Shown: positions 33,213-43,673, counted from the stretch's first letter. The stretch: 64,000 nucleotides of DNA from Amycolatopsis sp. NBC_01488 (GCF_036227105.1 NZ_CP109434.1:191001-255000), one strand, 5' to 3'. A program made the numbers and translations. The notes: a model not told the origin generated them from the letters alone.

Positions 33213-34544
33213 ATGACGACGGTGAAAACTCTGCTCGGCCTGCCGGGGCTGCGGCTGCGCCCGCTGGCCGGGGCCGACCTGCTCGACCGGCCCGTGACGC
33301 GCATCTACGTCACGGAGCTGCCTGACCCCGGACGGTACCTGTCGGCGGGCGAGCTGGTGCTGTCCGGCCTGCTCTGGTGGCGGCGCCCGGGCGACGCCGA
33401 GCCGTTCGTGGCCGCGCTGGCCAGGGCGGGTGCGGCCGCGCTGGCCGCGTCCGGCGCCGACTCCGGCGGGATCCCGGACGAGGTCGTCGAGGCCTGCGAG
33501 CGGCACCGGATCCCGCTGCTGGAGGTGCCGGCGGACCTGTCGTTCTCGGTGATCACCGAGCAGGTGGTGCTCGCGCTCGCGGCCGCGTCCGAGAGTGCGC
33601 GCAAACGTTTGCAGGCCGCCGCGGACGCGCCCGTCGAGACGCTGCTGGCGAGCGCGTCGGCGGAGCTCGGCCTGCCCTGCTGGGTGCTGTCCGGCCTCGG
33701 CCGGGTGGTCGCCGGGGCCGCCGCGCTGCCGGTACCGGCGCCGGACGTCATCCGGCGGTACGCGGCGAAGGAATCCGGGTCGCTGACGGTGGTCCCGGTC
33801 GAGGGACGGCACGCGGTGCCGTGGCTGGTCGCCGTCGGCGGGTCGTTGAGCACCGCGCAGGCCGAGCTGGCCGAGGAGCTGGCCGGGCTCGTGGGGGTCA
33901 CGCGGGCTCGTTCGTCGTCGCCTGACGTCGAGTTGCCCGACTCGGCGCGCGTGGTCGCGTTGCGGACCGAAGGCAGCGACGAAAGCCGGGACGTCCTTCG
34001 GGAGCTGCTGCCGGACGGACTTCTGCTCGAGTCCACTGGGGACACTTCGTACGCGGCGACCGCGGGCCGGCCTTCCGCGGTTGAGCTGTCCACTGTGGAA
34101 CCTTTGCTTCGAGCGCGGCGGATCCTCTGCGGTGTCAGCGATCCCGCGTCACGCGGGGAGGCACGCGAGGTCGCGGGGTACGCGCTGGCCGTGGCGGCCC
34201 GGCGGCCGGGACGCGTCGTGGTCGTCCCGGCGGCCGAGGTGGACGTGCACCAGCTGCTGCTGGCCGGGGCCCCCGACGGGCTGCGCGCGGCGGTGCGGCG
34301 GCGCGTCCTCGGGCCGCTGCTGGACTACGACGCCGAGCAGCACACGGACCTGGTGCACACGGTCCGGGTGTTCCTGGAGTGCTCGGGGTCGCCGACGCGG
34401 GCGGCGAAGGCCCTGCACGTCCACGTCAACACGCTGCGCTACCGCATCGGCCGGGCGGGCGAGCTGCTCGGCGCGGACCTGACGGAGTTCACCGACCAGC
34501 TCGACGTCTACCTCGCACTGCGCGCCGGCGATCAAGCGGGATGA
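33213..34544 (+). CDS. pucR: PucR-family transcriptional regulator
   Basis: A 443-residue regulator. The N-terminal ~120 residues are the purine-catabolism PucR domain (PGLRLRPLAGADLLDRPVTRIYVTELPDPGRYLSAGELVLSGLLWWR), and the C-terminus has the PucR HTH (FLECSGSPTRAAKALHVHVNTLRYRIGRAGELLG, about 392-425). B. subtilis PucR activates urate and xanthine genes in response to allantoin or related ureides, and the divergent Xdh operon is the obvious target here. ATG at 33213; no good ribosome site, and TACAAG 10 bases upstream could make it leaderless or nearly so. Its stop overlaps the next gene (ATGA). Confidence 0.88.
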   Translation: MTTVKTLLGLPGLRLRPLAGADLLDRPVTRIYVTELPDPGRYLSAGELVLSGLLWWRRPGDAEPFVAALARAGAAALAASGADSGGIPDEVVEACERHRIPLLEVPADLSFSVITEQVVLALAAASESARKRLQAAADAPVETLLASASAELGLPCWVLSGLGRVVAGAAALPVPAPDVIRRYAAKESGSLTVVPVEGRHAVPWLVAVGGSLSTAQAELAEELAGLVGVTRARSSSPDVELPDSARVVALRTEGSDESRDVLRELLPDGLLLESTGDTSYAATAGRPSAVELSTVEPLLRARRILCGVSDPASRGEAREVAGYALAVAARRPGRVVVVPAAEVDVHQLLLAGAPDGLRAAVRRRVLGPLLDYDAEQHTDLVHTVRVFLECSGSPTRAAKALHVHVNTLRYRIGRAGELLGADLTEFTDQLDVYLALRAGDQAG

Positions 34545-35041
34545 TGGACGGCGTGGACCCGGAGATCACGACGGCCCGGCAGGCGGGGTACGACCCGCGC
34601 GTGCTGGCCTTCGGGCGGCTGCAGGGCGCGGCGAACCGGCTGGAGTACCTGCTCGGGCGGGCGCTGGAACGCGAATGCGGGATCACGCACCTGATGTACG
34701 AAGTGCTGCTGATCGTGGGCCGCGCGGGCGCGGACGGGCTGACGATGCGCTCGATCGCCCAGGAGCAGGTGCTCACGACCGGCGGCGCGACCCGGCTGGT
34801 CGACCGGATGGAATCACTCGGCCTGGTGACGCGGACGGCGTCGGCGCGCGACCGCCGGGTGCAGCTGGTGCGGCTGACGTCACTGGGTGAGGAGACGACG
34901 GTCCGGGCGAGCCGGCTGCACGTCGAGAACATCGAGCAGTTCTTCTTGCGGCCGTTGCCGCCGGACCACCGCGAGCGGTTCGCCGAGGACCTGCGGAGGC
35001 TCAGCCACTTCGCCCGGGACGCCCTCCCGCGGTTGCGTTAG
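34541..35041 (+). CDS. MarR-family transcriptional regulator
   Basis: A 166-residue winged-helix protein. The recognition region is LTMRSIAQEQVLTTGGATRLVDRMESLGLV and the wing is TASARDRRVQLVRLTSLG, with the conserved D-R-R. The start overlaps the pucR stop (ATGA), so it is co-expressed with pucR, an uncommon two-regulator operon. A second in-frame ATG follows immediately. Its 3' end overlaps the convergent DoxX-like gene by four bases. Ligand unknown; involvement in purine control is a guess from position. Confidence 0.83.
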   Translation: MMDGVDPEITTARQAGYDPRVLAFGRLQGAANRLEYLLGRALERECGITHLMYEVLLIVGRAGADGLTMRSIAQEQVLTTGGATRLVDRMESLGLVTRTASARDRRVQLVRLTSLGEETTVRASRLHVENIEQFFLRPLPPDHRERFAEDLRRLSHFARDALPRLR

Positions 35042-35364
35042 AGCAGCGTCGCCGCGACCAGCCCGAGGAACAGCAGCGGAGCGGCTCCGGTGGCGAACTT
35101 GCGGGCTTTCAGGTGCGCGACGATCGCGCCGACGTAGAAGAGGACGAGACCGATCGCGGCGGCCACGCCCAGCGGTGCGAAGCCCAGCAGGCCGGCGAGC
35201 AAGCCTGCCGCGCCGGCGAGCTTGAGCGTGCCCAGCACGGGCAACCAGCTCGGCGGGACGTCGACGGCGTTCGAGGTGGCCAGCACGAACGGGGCCTTGA
35301 CCAGGTCGGCGGCGCCGATTCCGGCGTTCAGGACGATCACGGTGACGACGAGGGCGGTGTGCAT
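35038..35364 (-). CDS. DoxX-like small membrane protein
   Basis: A 108-residue protein with four hydrophobic helices (about 3-22, 42-60, 62-82, 90-107), the DoxX-like layout. The conserved segment LPVLGTLKLAGAAGLLAGL matches the family's K-x-x-G motif in the second helix. DoxX-like proteins link to thiol/quinone redox stress in some bacteria but this subgroup has no clear role. GGGAGG precedes the ATG closely. It is convergent with the MarR gene. Confidence 0.78.
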   Translation of the reverse strand: MHTALVVTVIVLNAGIGAADLVKAPFVLATSNAVDVPPSWLPVLGTLKLAGAAGLLAGLLGFAPLGVAAAIGLVLFYVGAIVAHLKARKFATGAAPLLFLGLVAATLL

Positions 35365-35420
35365 GCCCTCCCGACGGGCCGGGCGCCGGGAAGGTGACCG
35401 GCCTGCGGCACACTCGCCCC

Positions 35421-36620
35421 GTGGGCAAGCAGAAGCGACGCGTCCCGGCCGAAGGGACCCAGCGGCCTCGGACCGCCGAAGAGTTCGGCGACGCGCTGCT
35501 GGCCGCTGCCTCCGAGACCGCGAAGGGAGTCCGCGGCGCGGCCGGGCACCATGCTGATCAGCTGGCGCCGGATGTCGAGCTGCCGGCCGAGGCGGCCGAA
35601 GGTGCCCGCCGGGCCGGGCACTTCCTGATCTCCCGGGCCTGCCGGAGCGGCTGGCTGCCCGAAGACCTCGGCCAGGCGGCCCGGCGGCGGGTCGACGAGT
35701 TCGCCCGGTCCTTCGTACTCGACGCACTCGTCGCGTACGCCGAGCAGCTCGATGCCCCATCCTGGCGGGACCGGCTCGACGAGGTGGGCGCCGTCCGGTG
35801 GTGGACGGCGTCCGAGCCGCACCTGGCGCAGTGGGCGGCGAAGCACATCCTGACCCCGGCCGAGGCGCTGACCTCCGTCATCGAAGCCCTCGGCTTCCTG
35901 ATGACCTTGCCCGTCCTGACCCCGCCGGGGACGGCGACACCGGACCGTTCGGCGCACCACGCCGTCGACGAAAAGAAGCTGAGCCGGGTCCGCGCGCTGC
36001 TGGCCAAGGCCGAGTCGAGTTCGTTCCCGGAGGAGGCCGAAGCCCTTACGGCGAAGGCGCAGGAACTCATGACCCGGTACGCCTTCGACCGCGTGCTGGT
36101 CGAGGCCGGCGAGTCCCGGCCCGACGTGCCCGCGTCCCGCCGGATCTGGCTCGACACCCCGTACGTCGACGCCAAGTCGCTGCTGGTCCACGTGGTCGCG
36201 AAGGCCAACCGCTGTCGCGCCGTCTTCGACGCGCGCTGGGACTTCGTCACCGTGGTCGGCGACGAGGACGACCTGGACGCCGTCGCGCTGCTGACGACGT
36301 CCCTGCTCGTCCAGGCGACGCGGGCGATGATCGCCGACCCCGCCGGCCGGGACCGGGCGTTCCGGAAGTCGTTCCTCGTCGCTTACGCCACCCGGATCGG
36401 CGAGCGTCTCGAACGGGCCGCCGCGGCGACGCTCAAGGCCACGCCCGACCCGGACCGGCTGCTGCCGGTGCTGGCGTCGCACGAGCTGAGGGTGAACGCG
36501 GCCTTCACCACACTCTTCCCGCAGGTGGTGGGCAAATCGGTGACCGTGCGCAGCCACGAGGGCTGGGACGCGGGCCGCGAGGCCGCCGACCGCGCCCGGC
36601 TCGGCGACACCCGCTCGTGA
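35421..36620 (+). CDS. DUF2786-containing protein
   Basis: A 399-residue cytosolic protein. Residues about 190-230 contain the DUF2786 signature (KLSRVRALLAKAESSSFPEEAEALTAKAQELMTRYAFD), also found in phage and toxin-associated proteins. The following ~150 residues (ASRRIWLDTPYVDAKSLLVHVVAKANRCRAVF...) resemble its usual C-terminal partner domain. The N-terminal half is helical and unassigned. GTG at 35421 is a best guess; no ribosome site is visible, so a leaderless start is possible. The function of the family is not known to me. It ends at a strong convergent terminator. Confidence 0.75.
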   Translation: MGKQKRRVPAEGTQRPRTAEEFGDALLAAASETAKGVRGAAGHHADQLAPDVELPAEAAEGARRAGHFLISRACRSGWLPEDLGQAARRRVDEFARSFVLDALVAYAEQLDAPSWRDRLDEVGAVRWWTASEPHLAQWAAKHILTPAEALTSVIEALGFLMTLPVLTPPGTATPDRSAHHAVDEKKLSRVRALLAKAESSSFPEEAEALTAKAQELMTRYAFDRVLVEAGESRPDVPASRRIWLDTPYVDAKSLLVHVVAKANRCRAVFDARWDFVTVVGDEDDLDAVALLTTSLLVQATRAMIADPAGRDRAFRKSFLVAYATRIGERLERAAAATLKATPDPDRLLPVLASHELRVNAAFTTLFPQVVGKSVTVRSHEGWDAGREAADRARLGDTRS

Positions 36621-36656
36621 GTGAGAAACAGTGTTCTAGCCCTGTTTCCCACTCAC
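36617..36656. terminator. Bidirectional terminator, 15-bp stem
   Basis: GTGAGTG-A-GAAACAG (36617-36631), 10-base loop, CTGTTTC-C-CACTCAC (36642-36656): 14 of 15 pairs form. It begins within the DUF2786 stop codon and ends 5 bases before the stop of the convergent DUF6986 gene, so it can serve both. Confidence 0.75.
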
Positions 36657-36661
36657 GACCC

Positions 36662-37848
36662 TCACGCGAGCCGCAGCGCGTACTTCTCCAGCTCCGGCCG
36701 CCCGAACGGCAGCTCGCCCTCGTCGAGTGCACCGCAGTCCACGCCCCGTAGCAGGTACACCGCCAGGGCCTGGGCCGTCGCCGGTTCGTCCAGGACTCCC
36801 CCGGCCTGCTTGTCCGCGTACGCCCGCAGCCGGTCCACCGCCGCCGAGAACCCCGAGCGGTAGAACGTGTACGTCGCCGCGAACCGCGTCGGCAGCTGGT
36901 GCGGGTGCAGGTCCCAGCCCTGGTAGAAGCCGCGCTCCAGCGACCGGCGCACCAGCCGCAGGTGCTCGGCCCACGCGTCCGGGAGCGCGTCGCCGAGCGG
37001 AAGCTTGTTGGTCGAACCGTCGGACAGCCGGACGCCGGTGCCCGCCGTCGCGACCTGCATCAGGCCCTTCGCCAGGTCCGCCGCCGGGTGTTCCATGCTC
37101 TGGTACGCGGCCGCGATGCCCAGGCCCGCGCTGTAGTCGTACGTCCCGTAGTGCAGCCCCGAACACCGGCCCGACGCCGCCTGCACGATGCGCGCCACCG
37201 ACAACGTCCCATCGGTGTCCACAATGGACTGAGCGGTCTCGATCTGGACCTCGAACCGCAGCGTCCCGGCGGCGAGCCCGTACGCGGATTCGAGGCGCTC
37301 CAGGACTTCCGCGGCCACCGACACCTGCTCGACCGCCGTCACCTTGGGCAGCGTGACGACGAACCCGGGCGGCAGCGGCCCGTTGTCGAGCAGCGAACCC
37401 AGGAACAGGTCCAGGGTCCGGATGCCGCGGCGGCGGGTCGCCGCTTCGAAGCTCTTGAAGCGGATGCCGCAGAACGGTGTCCCGCCGGTCGTCGCGAGGG
37501 TCTGCCCGGCCGCCAGCGCGGCCGCGTCCTCGACGTCGTCGGGCACGCGGCCGAAGCCGTCCTCGAAGTCGATCCGCAGGTCTTCGATCGGCTCGGTCAG
37601 CAGCTTCGCGCGGACGCGCTCGTACACGTCCGCGTCGACGCCGAGCAGGTCGCCGTGCTCGATGAAGACGCGCATCGCCTGCTTGCCCCAGTCGGCGACC
37701 AGGCGGGTCCGGTACTGCGACGCCGGGACGTACACCGTGTGCACCGGCTGCCGCCCCGGCCGCTCGCCCGGGTACGACGCCGCGACGCGCGCGTCGGCCT
37801 CGGCCAGGCGCGCGTCGGCGGCGTCGTAGACGTCGTCGGGAAGACGCA

Positions 37849-37849
<1 letters not shown>
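36662..37849 (-). CDS. DUF6986 aldolase/citrate-lyase-like protein
   Basis: A 395-residue protein of the HpcH/HpaI-CitE aldolase-like superfamily (DUF6986). Barrel landmarks are IEDLRIDFEDGFG (metal/acidic strand), FCGIRFKSFE, PPGFVVTLPKVTAVEQV, RFEVQIETAQSI and GLHYGTYDYSAGLGIAA. The GTG start shares one base with the aceB stop (TAGTG), so it is tightly co-translated with malate synthase. A C-C bond cleaving or forming role on a glyoxylate- or oxalacetate-like compound fits both fold and position, but no reaction is assigned. The longer frame upstream of 37849 is a shadow of aceB. Confidence 0.78.
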
Positions 37850-39426
<1,577 letters not shown>

Positions 39427-39487
39427 GGGGAAACACCTCGAAGGTTCGGATCTTTGGATAACGGCCCTACGGTTTTCTACCAGCCGG

Positions 39488-39516
39488 ACTATAGTTTCTG
39501 CATAGCGGAACCTCAA
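39488..39516 (-). promoter_or_regulatory. aceB promoter with IclR-type palindrome in its spacer
   Basis: On the minus strand TTGAGG (39516-39511), 17 bp, TATAGT (39493-39488). The spacer is almost entirely the palindrome TTCCGC-TATG-CAGAAA (39510-39495; arms TTYCYG/CRGRAA). A repressor bound there would occlude polymerase, and the divergent IclR-family gene is the natural candidate. Confidence 0.65.
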
Positions 39517-39539
39517 CGCCGACGTAAGGAGGGCCACCG

Positions 39540-40316
39540 GTGGCAGCGGAGAAGAACGGACGCGACGGCGGCGTCCAGTCCCTGCAGCGTGCCTTCGAGC
39601 TGCTGGAACACCTCGCGGACACCGGCGGGGAGGCCAGCCTGTCGGAGCTCGCGACGCTGTCCGGCCTGCCGATGCCGACGATCCACCGGCTCATCCGCAC
39701 CCTGGTCGACCTGGGGTACGTCCGCCAGAACACGAACCGCCGCTACGCGCTGGGCGCGCGCCTGATCCGCCTCGGCGAGAACGCGAGCATGCAGTTCGGC
39801 GCGTGGGCGCGGCCACTGCTGGCGGAGCTGGTCGAGGAGGTCGGCGAGACGGCGAACCTGGCGGTCCTGGAGCGCGACGAGGTCGTGTACGTGGCCCAGG
39901 TGCCCTCGAAGCACTCGATGCGGATGTTCACCGAGGTCGGCCGGCGGCTGCTGCCGCACGGTACCGGCGTCGGCAAGGCGATGCTGGCCCACCTCCCTTC
40001 GGAAGACGTCCGTTCGCTGCTGGAGCGGACCGGGATGCCCGCGTACACCGAGCACACGTTCACCGACGCGGACCTGCTGGCCGTCGAGCTTTCGCGGATC
40101 GCTTCGCAGGGTTACGCGCTGGACGAGGCGGAGCAGGAGCTGGGTGTGCGGTGCGTCGCGGTGGCGGTGCCGGGCGCGCCGGTGCCGGCGGCGGTTTCGG
40201 TGTCCGGGCCGTCGGGGCGGCTGACCGCCGAGGCGGTGGCGCACATCGCCCCGGCGGTGCAGCGGGTGGCCGACGCCCTGGGTGCGAGCCTGTCCCAGTC
40301 TGCGGTCACGGTCTGA
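39540..40316 (+). CDS. allR: IclR-family regulator, probable AllR
   Basis: A 258-residue IclR protein. The N-terminal winged HTH is SLSELATLSGLPMPTIHRLIRTLVDLGYVRQNTNRRYALG (about 33-72), and the C-terminal effector domain has the conserved HGTGVGKAMLAHLPSEDV and GYALDEAEQELGVRCVAVAVPG. E. coli and Streptomyces AllR repress glyoxylate and allantoin genes and respond to allantoin or glyoxylate-type effectors. Location beside aceB, a palindrome in the aceB promoter and the nearby alc/allB genes support the AllR name. GTG at 39540 follows AGGAGGG by 6-7 bases. Confidence 0.85.
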   Translation: MAAEKNGRDGGVQSLQRAFELLEHLADTGGEASLSELATLSGLPMPTIHRLIRTLVDLGYVRQNTNRRYALGARLIRLGENASMQFGAWARPLLAELVEEVGETANLAVLERDEVVYVAQVPSKHSMRMFTEVGRRLLPHGTGVGKAMLAHLPSEDVRSLLERTGMPAYTEHTFTDADLLAVELSRIASQGYALDEAEQELGVRCVAVAVPGAPVPAAVSVSGPSGRLTAEAVAHIAPAVQRVADALGASLSQSAVTV

Positions 40317-40379
40317 CGGTCCGTGAAGACCTGCTCGAGATCACCCGGCTCGTCCAGCTCGCCGACAGGGACTGACCGC

Positions 40380-40880
40380 TCAAGTCAGCTCGCCGACCAG
40401 CAGGTCCATGAGCAGGCCGTCGTGCCAGGTGCCGTCCGGGCCGCGCTCGTACCTGCGCAGCACGCCGACCGGGCGGAATCCCACCTTCGCGTACACCCGG
40501 ATCGCCGTCTCGTTCGACGCCGCCGGATCGATGGTCAGGCGGTGGTGGCCTTCGCCGAACAGATGCCGGGCGAGGGCGCGCAGGGCGTCCGTGCCGATGC
40601 CGCGGCCGTGGAAGTCCGGGTGTACCGCGATGTCGATGCCCGCGTGGCGGTACTGCGGGTCCAGCTCCGCGGAACTCTGGATCAGCCCCACCGCCACGCC
40701 GTCGAATTCGATGATGTAGCAGGAAAAGCCCTCCTCGACCGCGAAGAGGCCTTCGGTCTCGTGGTCGGGGTCGCCCCACCAGCGGGCGACCTCCGGCGTC
40801 GCGAGGATTTCGCGGGCCCGGGCGCGGTCGGTTGCGACGATCGGGCGCAACCGCACCCGTTCGCCGGTGATGACAGTCAT
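40380..40880 (-). CDS. GNAT-family N-acetyltransferase, AAC(6')-like
   Basis: A 166-residue acetyl-CoA transferase. The P-loop motif A is IDIAVHPDFHGRGIGTDALRALARHLF (R/Q-x-x-G-x-G/A as H-G-R-G-I-G), and the N-terminal W-W-G-D-P and C-terminal NETAIRVYAKVGFRPVGVLRRYERGPDGTWHDGLLMDLL match the aminoglycoside 6'-acetyltransferase/RimJ-like branch. Whether it acts on aminoglycosides cannot be judged; many actinobacterial relatives are not resistance enzymes. GAGAGG precedes the ATG. Confidence 0.82.
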   Translation of the reverse strand: MTVITGERVRLRPIVATDRARAREILATPEVARWWGDPDHETEGLFAVEEGFSCYIIEFDGVAVGLIQSSAELDPQYRHAGIDIAVHPDFHGRGIGTDALRALARHLFGEGHHRLTIDPAASNETAIRVYAKVGFRPVGVLRRYERGPDGTWHDGLLMDLLVGELT

Positions 40881-41018
40881 GATTGTCCTCTCTCGTAACG
40901 CATGACGGCTTCGGGGCGTCTGCTACGAGGAGGGGCACGAGCGGACGTGCGTCAACCGGGCATGCCCGGATTCTGCGCCGGCGCGCGCGGCCCGTCATCC
41001 GAATATCGGAGGGACCGC

Positions 41019-41492
41019 ATGGACCCGCACCCCGGCGGTGCACTCGCCTGGCTCGCGCAAGGCGCCGCCTCGAACCTCCTGGACCGGCTCGTCGACCGCG
41101 CGCTCGACGGCCCGCCGCAAGCACCCGCCTGGCCGCGCCCGGCCAAGACAGCGGCGGGGACGGTCGAAATCACCGTGCGGTACCACCCGGCGGTGAAGAT
41201 CCGCACGCCGGTGATCCTCACGCTGCAGGAGGACGGCAGCCGCACCGGAACGGCGTTCTCGATCGTGCTCGGGCACACCGCGCGGGTCGCCCTGCCCGGC
41301 GGCCGCTACCTCGGGGCGGCGATGGTGGTCAACCCGCACGGGCACACCCTGCAGGGCATCGGCTGGGCCCGGCTGACGGTCGCGGCGCGCCGGACGTCGC
41401 CGTTCCTCATCCCGGTCCAGCGCCCGACGGCGCCGGTGCTGCTGCAGCTGGGCCTGCGCAAGGCGGACGGGACACCACTCTTCCGGCTCTGA
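41019..41492 (+). CDS. Hypothetical beta-sandwich-like protein, paralog 1
   Basis: A 157-residue protein of unknown family. A short amphipathic helix at the start (GGALAWLAQGAASNLLDRLVDRALDG) is followed by strands ending in RPTAPVLLQLGLRKADGTPLFRL. The same helix and the same end motif (LGLRSADGTSPFEI) recur in the next gene, so the two are tandem paralogs. Another shared block is HTARVALPGGRYLGAAMVVNP versus ETAHLTLPRDDYLISALVLDP. No signal peptide. ATG at 41019 follows GGAGGG by 5 bases. It is separated by 70 bp from paralog 2. Confidence 0.65.
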   Translation: MDPHPGGALAWLAQGAASNLLDRLVDRALDGPPQAPAWPRPAKTAAGTVEITVRYHPAVKIRTPVILTLQEDGSRTGTAFSIVLGHTARVALPGGRYLGAAMVVNPHGHTLQGIGWARLTVAARRTSPFLIPVQRPTAPVLLQLGLRKADGTPLFRL

Positions 41493-41562
41493 CCGGCGAT
41501 CGGTATCACTCCGCGGGGCTGGAGCGTCTGATTCGACAGCACGTGCCTGCGGAGGAGACGAA

Positions 41563-42405
41563 GTGCCCGAACCGTTCACCATGTCGCTGATCTGGCTGGG
41601 CCAGGCGGCCGGCGCCGCCATCGTCGGACGGCTCGCCGAGCGAGGGGTCGACCGGCTGCTCGACGGCCGGCGCCAGACGGTCCTCGTACCGGACACCCCC
41701 GCCGCGCCGAGGCGGCACCGGCTCGGGGACGTGACCAGCGACGTCGACATCTTCGTGCGGCACCGCACCGCGCCGCTGCCGCGGTCCGTGCTGCTCGCCT
41801 TCCAGACCGCACCCCGCGACGGCGAGCTGGCGCGCGGGGTGACCGTGCCGATGGTGCTCGGCGAGACCGCGCACCTCACGCTGCCCCGCGACGACTACCT
41901 AATCAGCGCCCTGGTCCTCGACCCGCCCGCGGACCTCGGCGGCAAGCCGGTGCTGCACGGCGTCGGCTGGGTCCGCCACTGGGTCGCGAGCAACGGGACC
42001 GAGCGGCTCACCATCGCGAGCCAGGCCCCGACGCAGCAGCTGCTCGAGAAGCTGGGGCTGCGCTCGGCGGACGGGACCAGCCCATTCGAAATCGCCCCGC
42101 GGACCACCACGCCCAGTGCCGCTCCACGGCAGCTACCCAGCGCCGGCGACGCAGCGGCGGGCGCCGCGGCGATCGCGGCCGCCGCCGCCCGCCACGCGAC
42201 GTTCGCCGCGAGCGCGAACCGGTTCGGCCGGTTTGCCCAGGGCACCGGGCGGAGGCAGTGCCGGGCGGCGATCAGCCGGTTCGGCGGGCGCTGCTTCCAC
42301 CAGCCCTTCGGCATCGGCAACACCGGGCTGTGCATGACGCACTACAACGCCTTCACCCGCGGCGAAACCGTGTACGACTGGAGCACCCGGCAGCCGATCA
42401 CCTAG
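41563..42405 (+). CDS. Hypothetical protein, paralog 2 with Cys/His C-terminus
   Basis: A 280-residue protein. Residues 1-175 correspond to paralog 1 (LIWLGQAAGAAIVGRLAERGVDRLLDG ... LGLRSADGTSPFEI). It then has an Ala-rich linker (AAAGAAAIAAAAARHATFAASANRFGRFAQG) and a C-terminal Cys/His module: C-x9-C followed later by C-M-T-H (RQCRAAISRFGGRCFHQPFGIGNTGLCMTHYNAF). That layout resembles small zinc modules such as DUF5763 found in phage and accessory proteins. Function unknown. GTG at 41563 follows GGAGGAGA. Its stop overlaps the convergent ftsY stop by three bases. Confidence 0.65.
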   Translation: MPEPFTMSLIWLGQAAGAAIVGRLAERGVDRLLDGRRQTVLVPDTPAAPRRHRLGDVTSDVDIFVRHRTAPLPRSVLLAFQTAPRDGELARGVTVPMVLGETAHLTLPRDDYLISALVLDPPADLGGKPVLHGVGWVRHWVASNGTERLTIASQAPTQQLLEKLGLRSADGTSPFEIAPRTTTPSAAPRQLPSAGDAAAGAAAIAAAAARHATFAASANRFGRFAQGTGRRQCRAAISRFGGRCFHQPFGIGNTGLCMTHYNAFTRGETVYDWSTRQPIT

Positions 42406-43673
42406 CCCAGGAGCGCGTCCACGAAAGCGCCCGGCTCGAACGGCGCCAGGTCGTCCGGCCCCTCGCCCAGCCCGACGAGCTTCACCGGCACGCCCAGCTC
42501 ACGCTGGACCTGGAACACGATCCCACCCTTGGCGGTCCCGTCCAGCTTGGTCAGCACGATGCCCGTCACGTCGATGACCTCCGCGAACACGCGCGCCTGC
42601 ATCAGCCCGTTCTGGCCCGTCGTCGCGTCCAGGACCAACAGGACCTCGTCGACCTTCGCCTGCTTCTCCACGACGCGCTTGACCTTGCCCAGCTCGTCCA
42701 TCAGGCCCGTCTTCGTGTGCAGGCGGCCCGCCGTGTCGACCAGGACCGCGTCGACGCCGGTGTCGATGCCGCGCTTGACCGCGTCGAACGCCACCGCCGC
42801 CGGGTCCGCGCCCTCCTTGCCGCGGACGACCTCCGCGCCCACGCGCTCGGCCCACGTCTGGAGCTGGTCGGCCGCCGCCGCGCGGAACGTGTCCGCCGCG
42901 CCCAGGACCACCGTCTTGTCCTGGGCCACCAGGACGCGGGCGAGCTTGCCCGTGGTCGTCGTCTTGCCCGTGCCGTTCACGCCCGCCACCAGGACCACCG
43001 CGGGCTGCTTCTTGCCGTCGACGATGTGCGGCAGCGCCCGGACCGCGCGCTCACTGTCGGTGGACAGCTGCGCCGTCAGCACTTCGTGCAGCACCTCGCG
43101 GGCTTCGGCCGACGAGCGGATCGCGCGCCGGGACAGCTCGTCGCGCAGGCGCTCGACGATCTGGTTCGTGGTCGCCGCGCCCAGGTCGGCCATCAGGAGC
43201 GTGTCTTCGACGTCCTGCCAGGAGTCCTCGTCGAGGTCACCCGCGCCGAGCAGGCCGAGCAGGCTGGTCCCGAACACCGATCGCGACTTCGACAGCCGGC
43301 CGCGCAGGCGCTCCAGGCGGCCGGTCGCGGGCTCGATCTCCTCGGTGACCGGAGCCGCCGTGGGCTCTTCGGGCAGCTTAACGTCGCGGACCGTGCGCTG
43401 CGCCGAGTCGCGCGGCACCGCCGCGTCGTCGCCCACCGCGGGCTGGCCGTCGGTTTCCGGCCGGTCTTCGACGGGGTGTTCGGGAGCCTCGCCGCCGGGT
43501 GCGAGCGCGATGCCCCCGCTGGCGGCGTAGGAGCCGCCCTTCGGTTTCTCCTCGACCTCGCGCTGGGCGTCCAGGGTGATCCGGCGCCTGCGCGCGACCA
43601 GCAGGCCGGTCACCAGGAGGGCGACCAGCACGACGACGGCGAGGACTACGAACAGGAACCAGGTGCTCGACAC
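42402..43673 (-). CDS. ftsY: Signal recognition particle receptor FtsY
   Basis: A 423-residue SRP receptor. One N-terminal membrane helix (about 4-26, followed by RRRR) anchors it, then an acidic A region (about 35-115), the N domain helices and the NG GTPase: G1 VAGVNGTGKTTTTGKLA, DTFRAAAADQLQTWAERV (G2/insertion box), DTAGRLHTKTGLMDEL (G3), TKLDGTAKGG (G4) and GLGEGPDDLAPF (closing loop). It docks ribosome-nascent chains at the Sec translocon. GTG start. Usually close to smc in actinobacteria; here anmK, a symporter and a DUF3455 gene on the other strand lie between. Confidence 0.95.
   Translation of the reverse strand: MSSTWFLFVVLAVVVLVALLVTGLLVARRRRITLDAQREVEEKPKGGSYAASGGIALAPGGEAPEHPVEDRPETDGQPAVGDDAAVPRDSAQRTVRDVKLPEEPTAAPVTEEIEPATGRLERLRGRLSKSRSVFGTSLLGLLGAGDLDEDSWQDVEDTLLMADLGAATTNQIVERLRDELSRRAIRSSAEAREVLHEVLTAQLSTDSERAVRALPHIVDGKKQPAVVLVAGVNGTGKTTTTGKLARVLVAQDKTVVLGAADTFRAAAADQLQTWAERVGAEVVRGKEGADPAAVAFDAVKRGIDTGVDAVLVDTAGRLHTKTGLMDELGKVKRVVEKQAKVDEVLLVLDATTGQNGLMQARVFAEVIDVTGIVLTKLDGTAKGGIVFQVQRELGVPVKLVGLGEGPDDLAPFEPGAFVDALLG

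Noticed and set aside
40956-40969. Perfect palindrome CCGGGCATGCCCGG upstream of paralog 1
   Set aside because: It is self-complementary without a loop and not positioned on recognisable promoter boxes. Such GC palindromes occur by chance in this composition.
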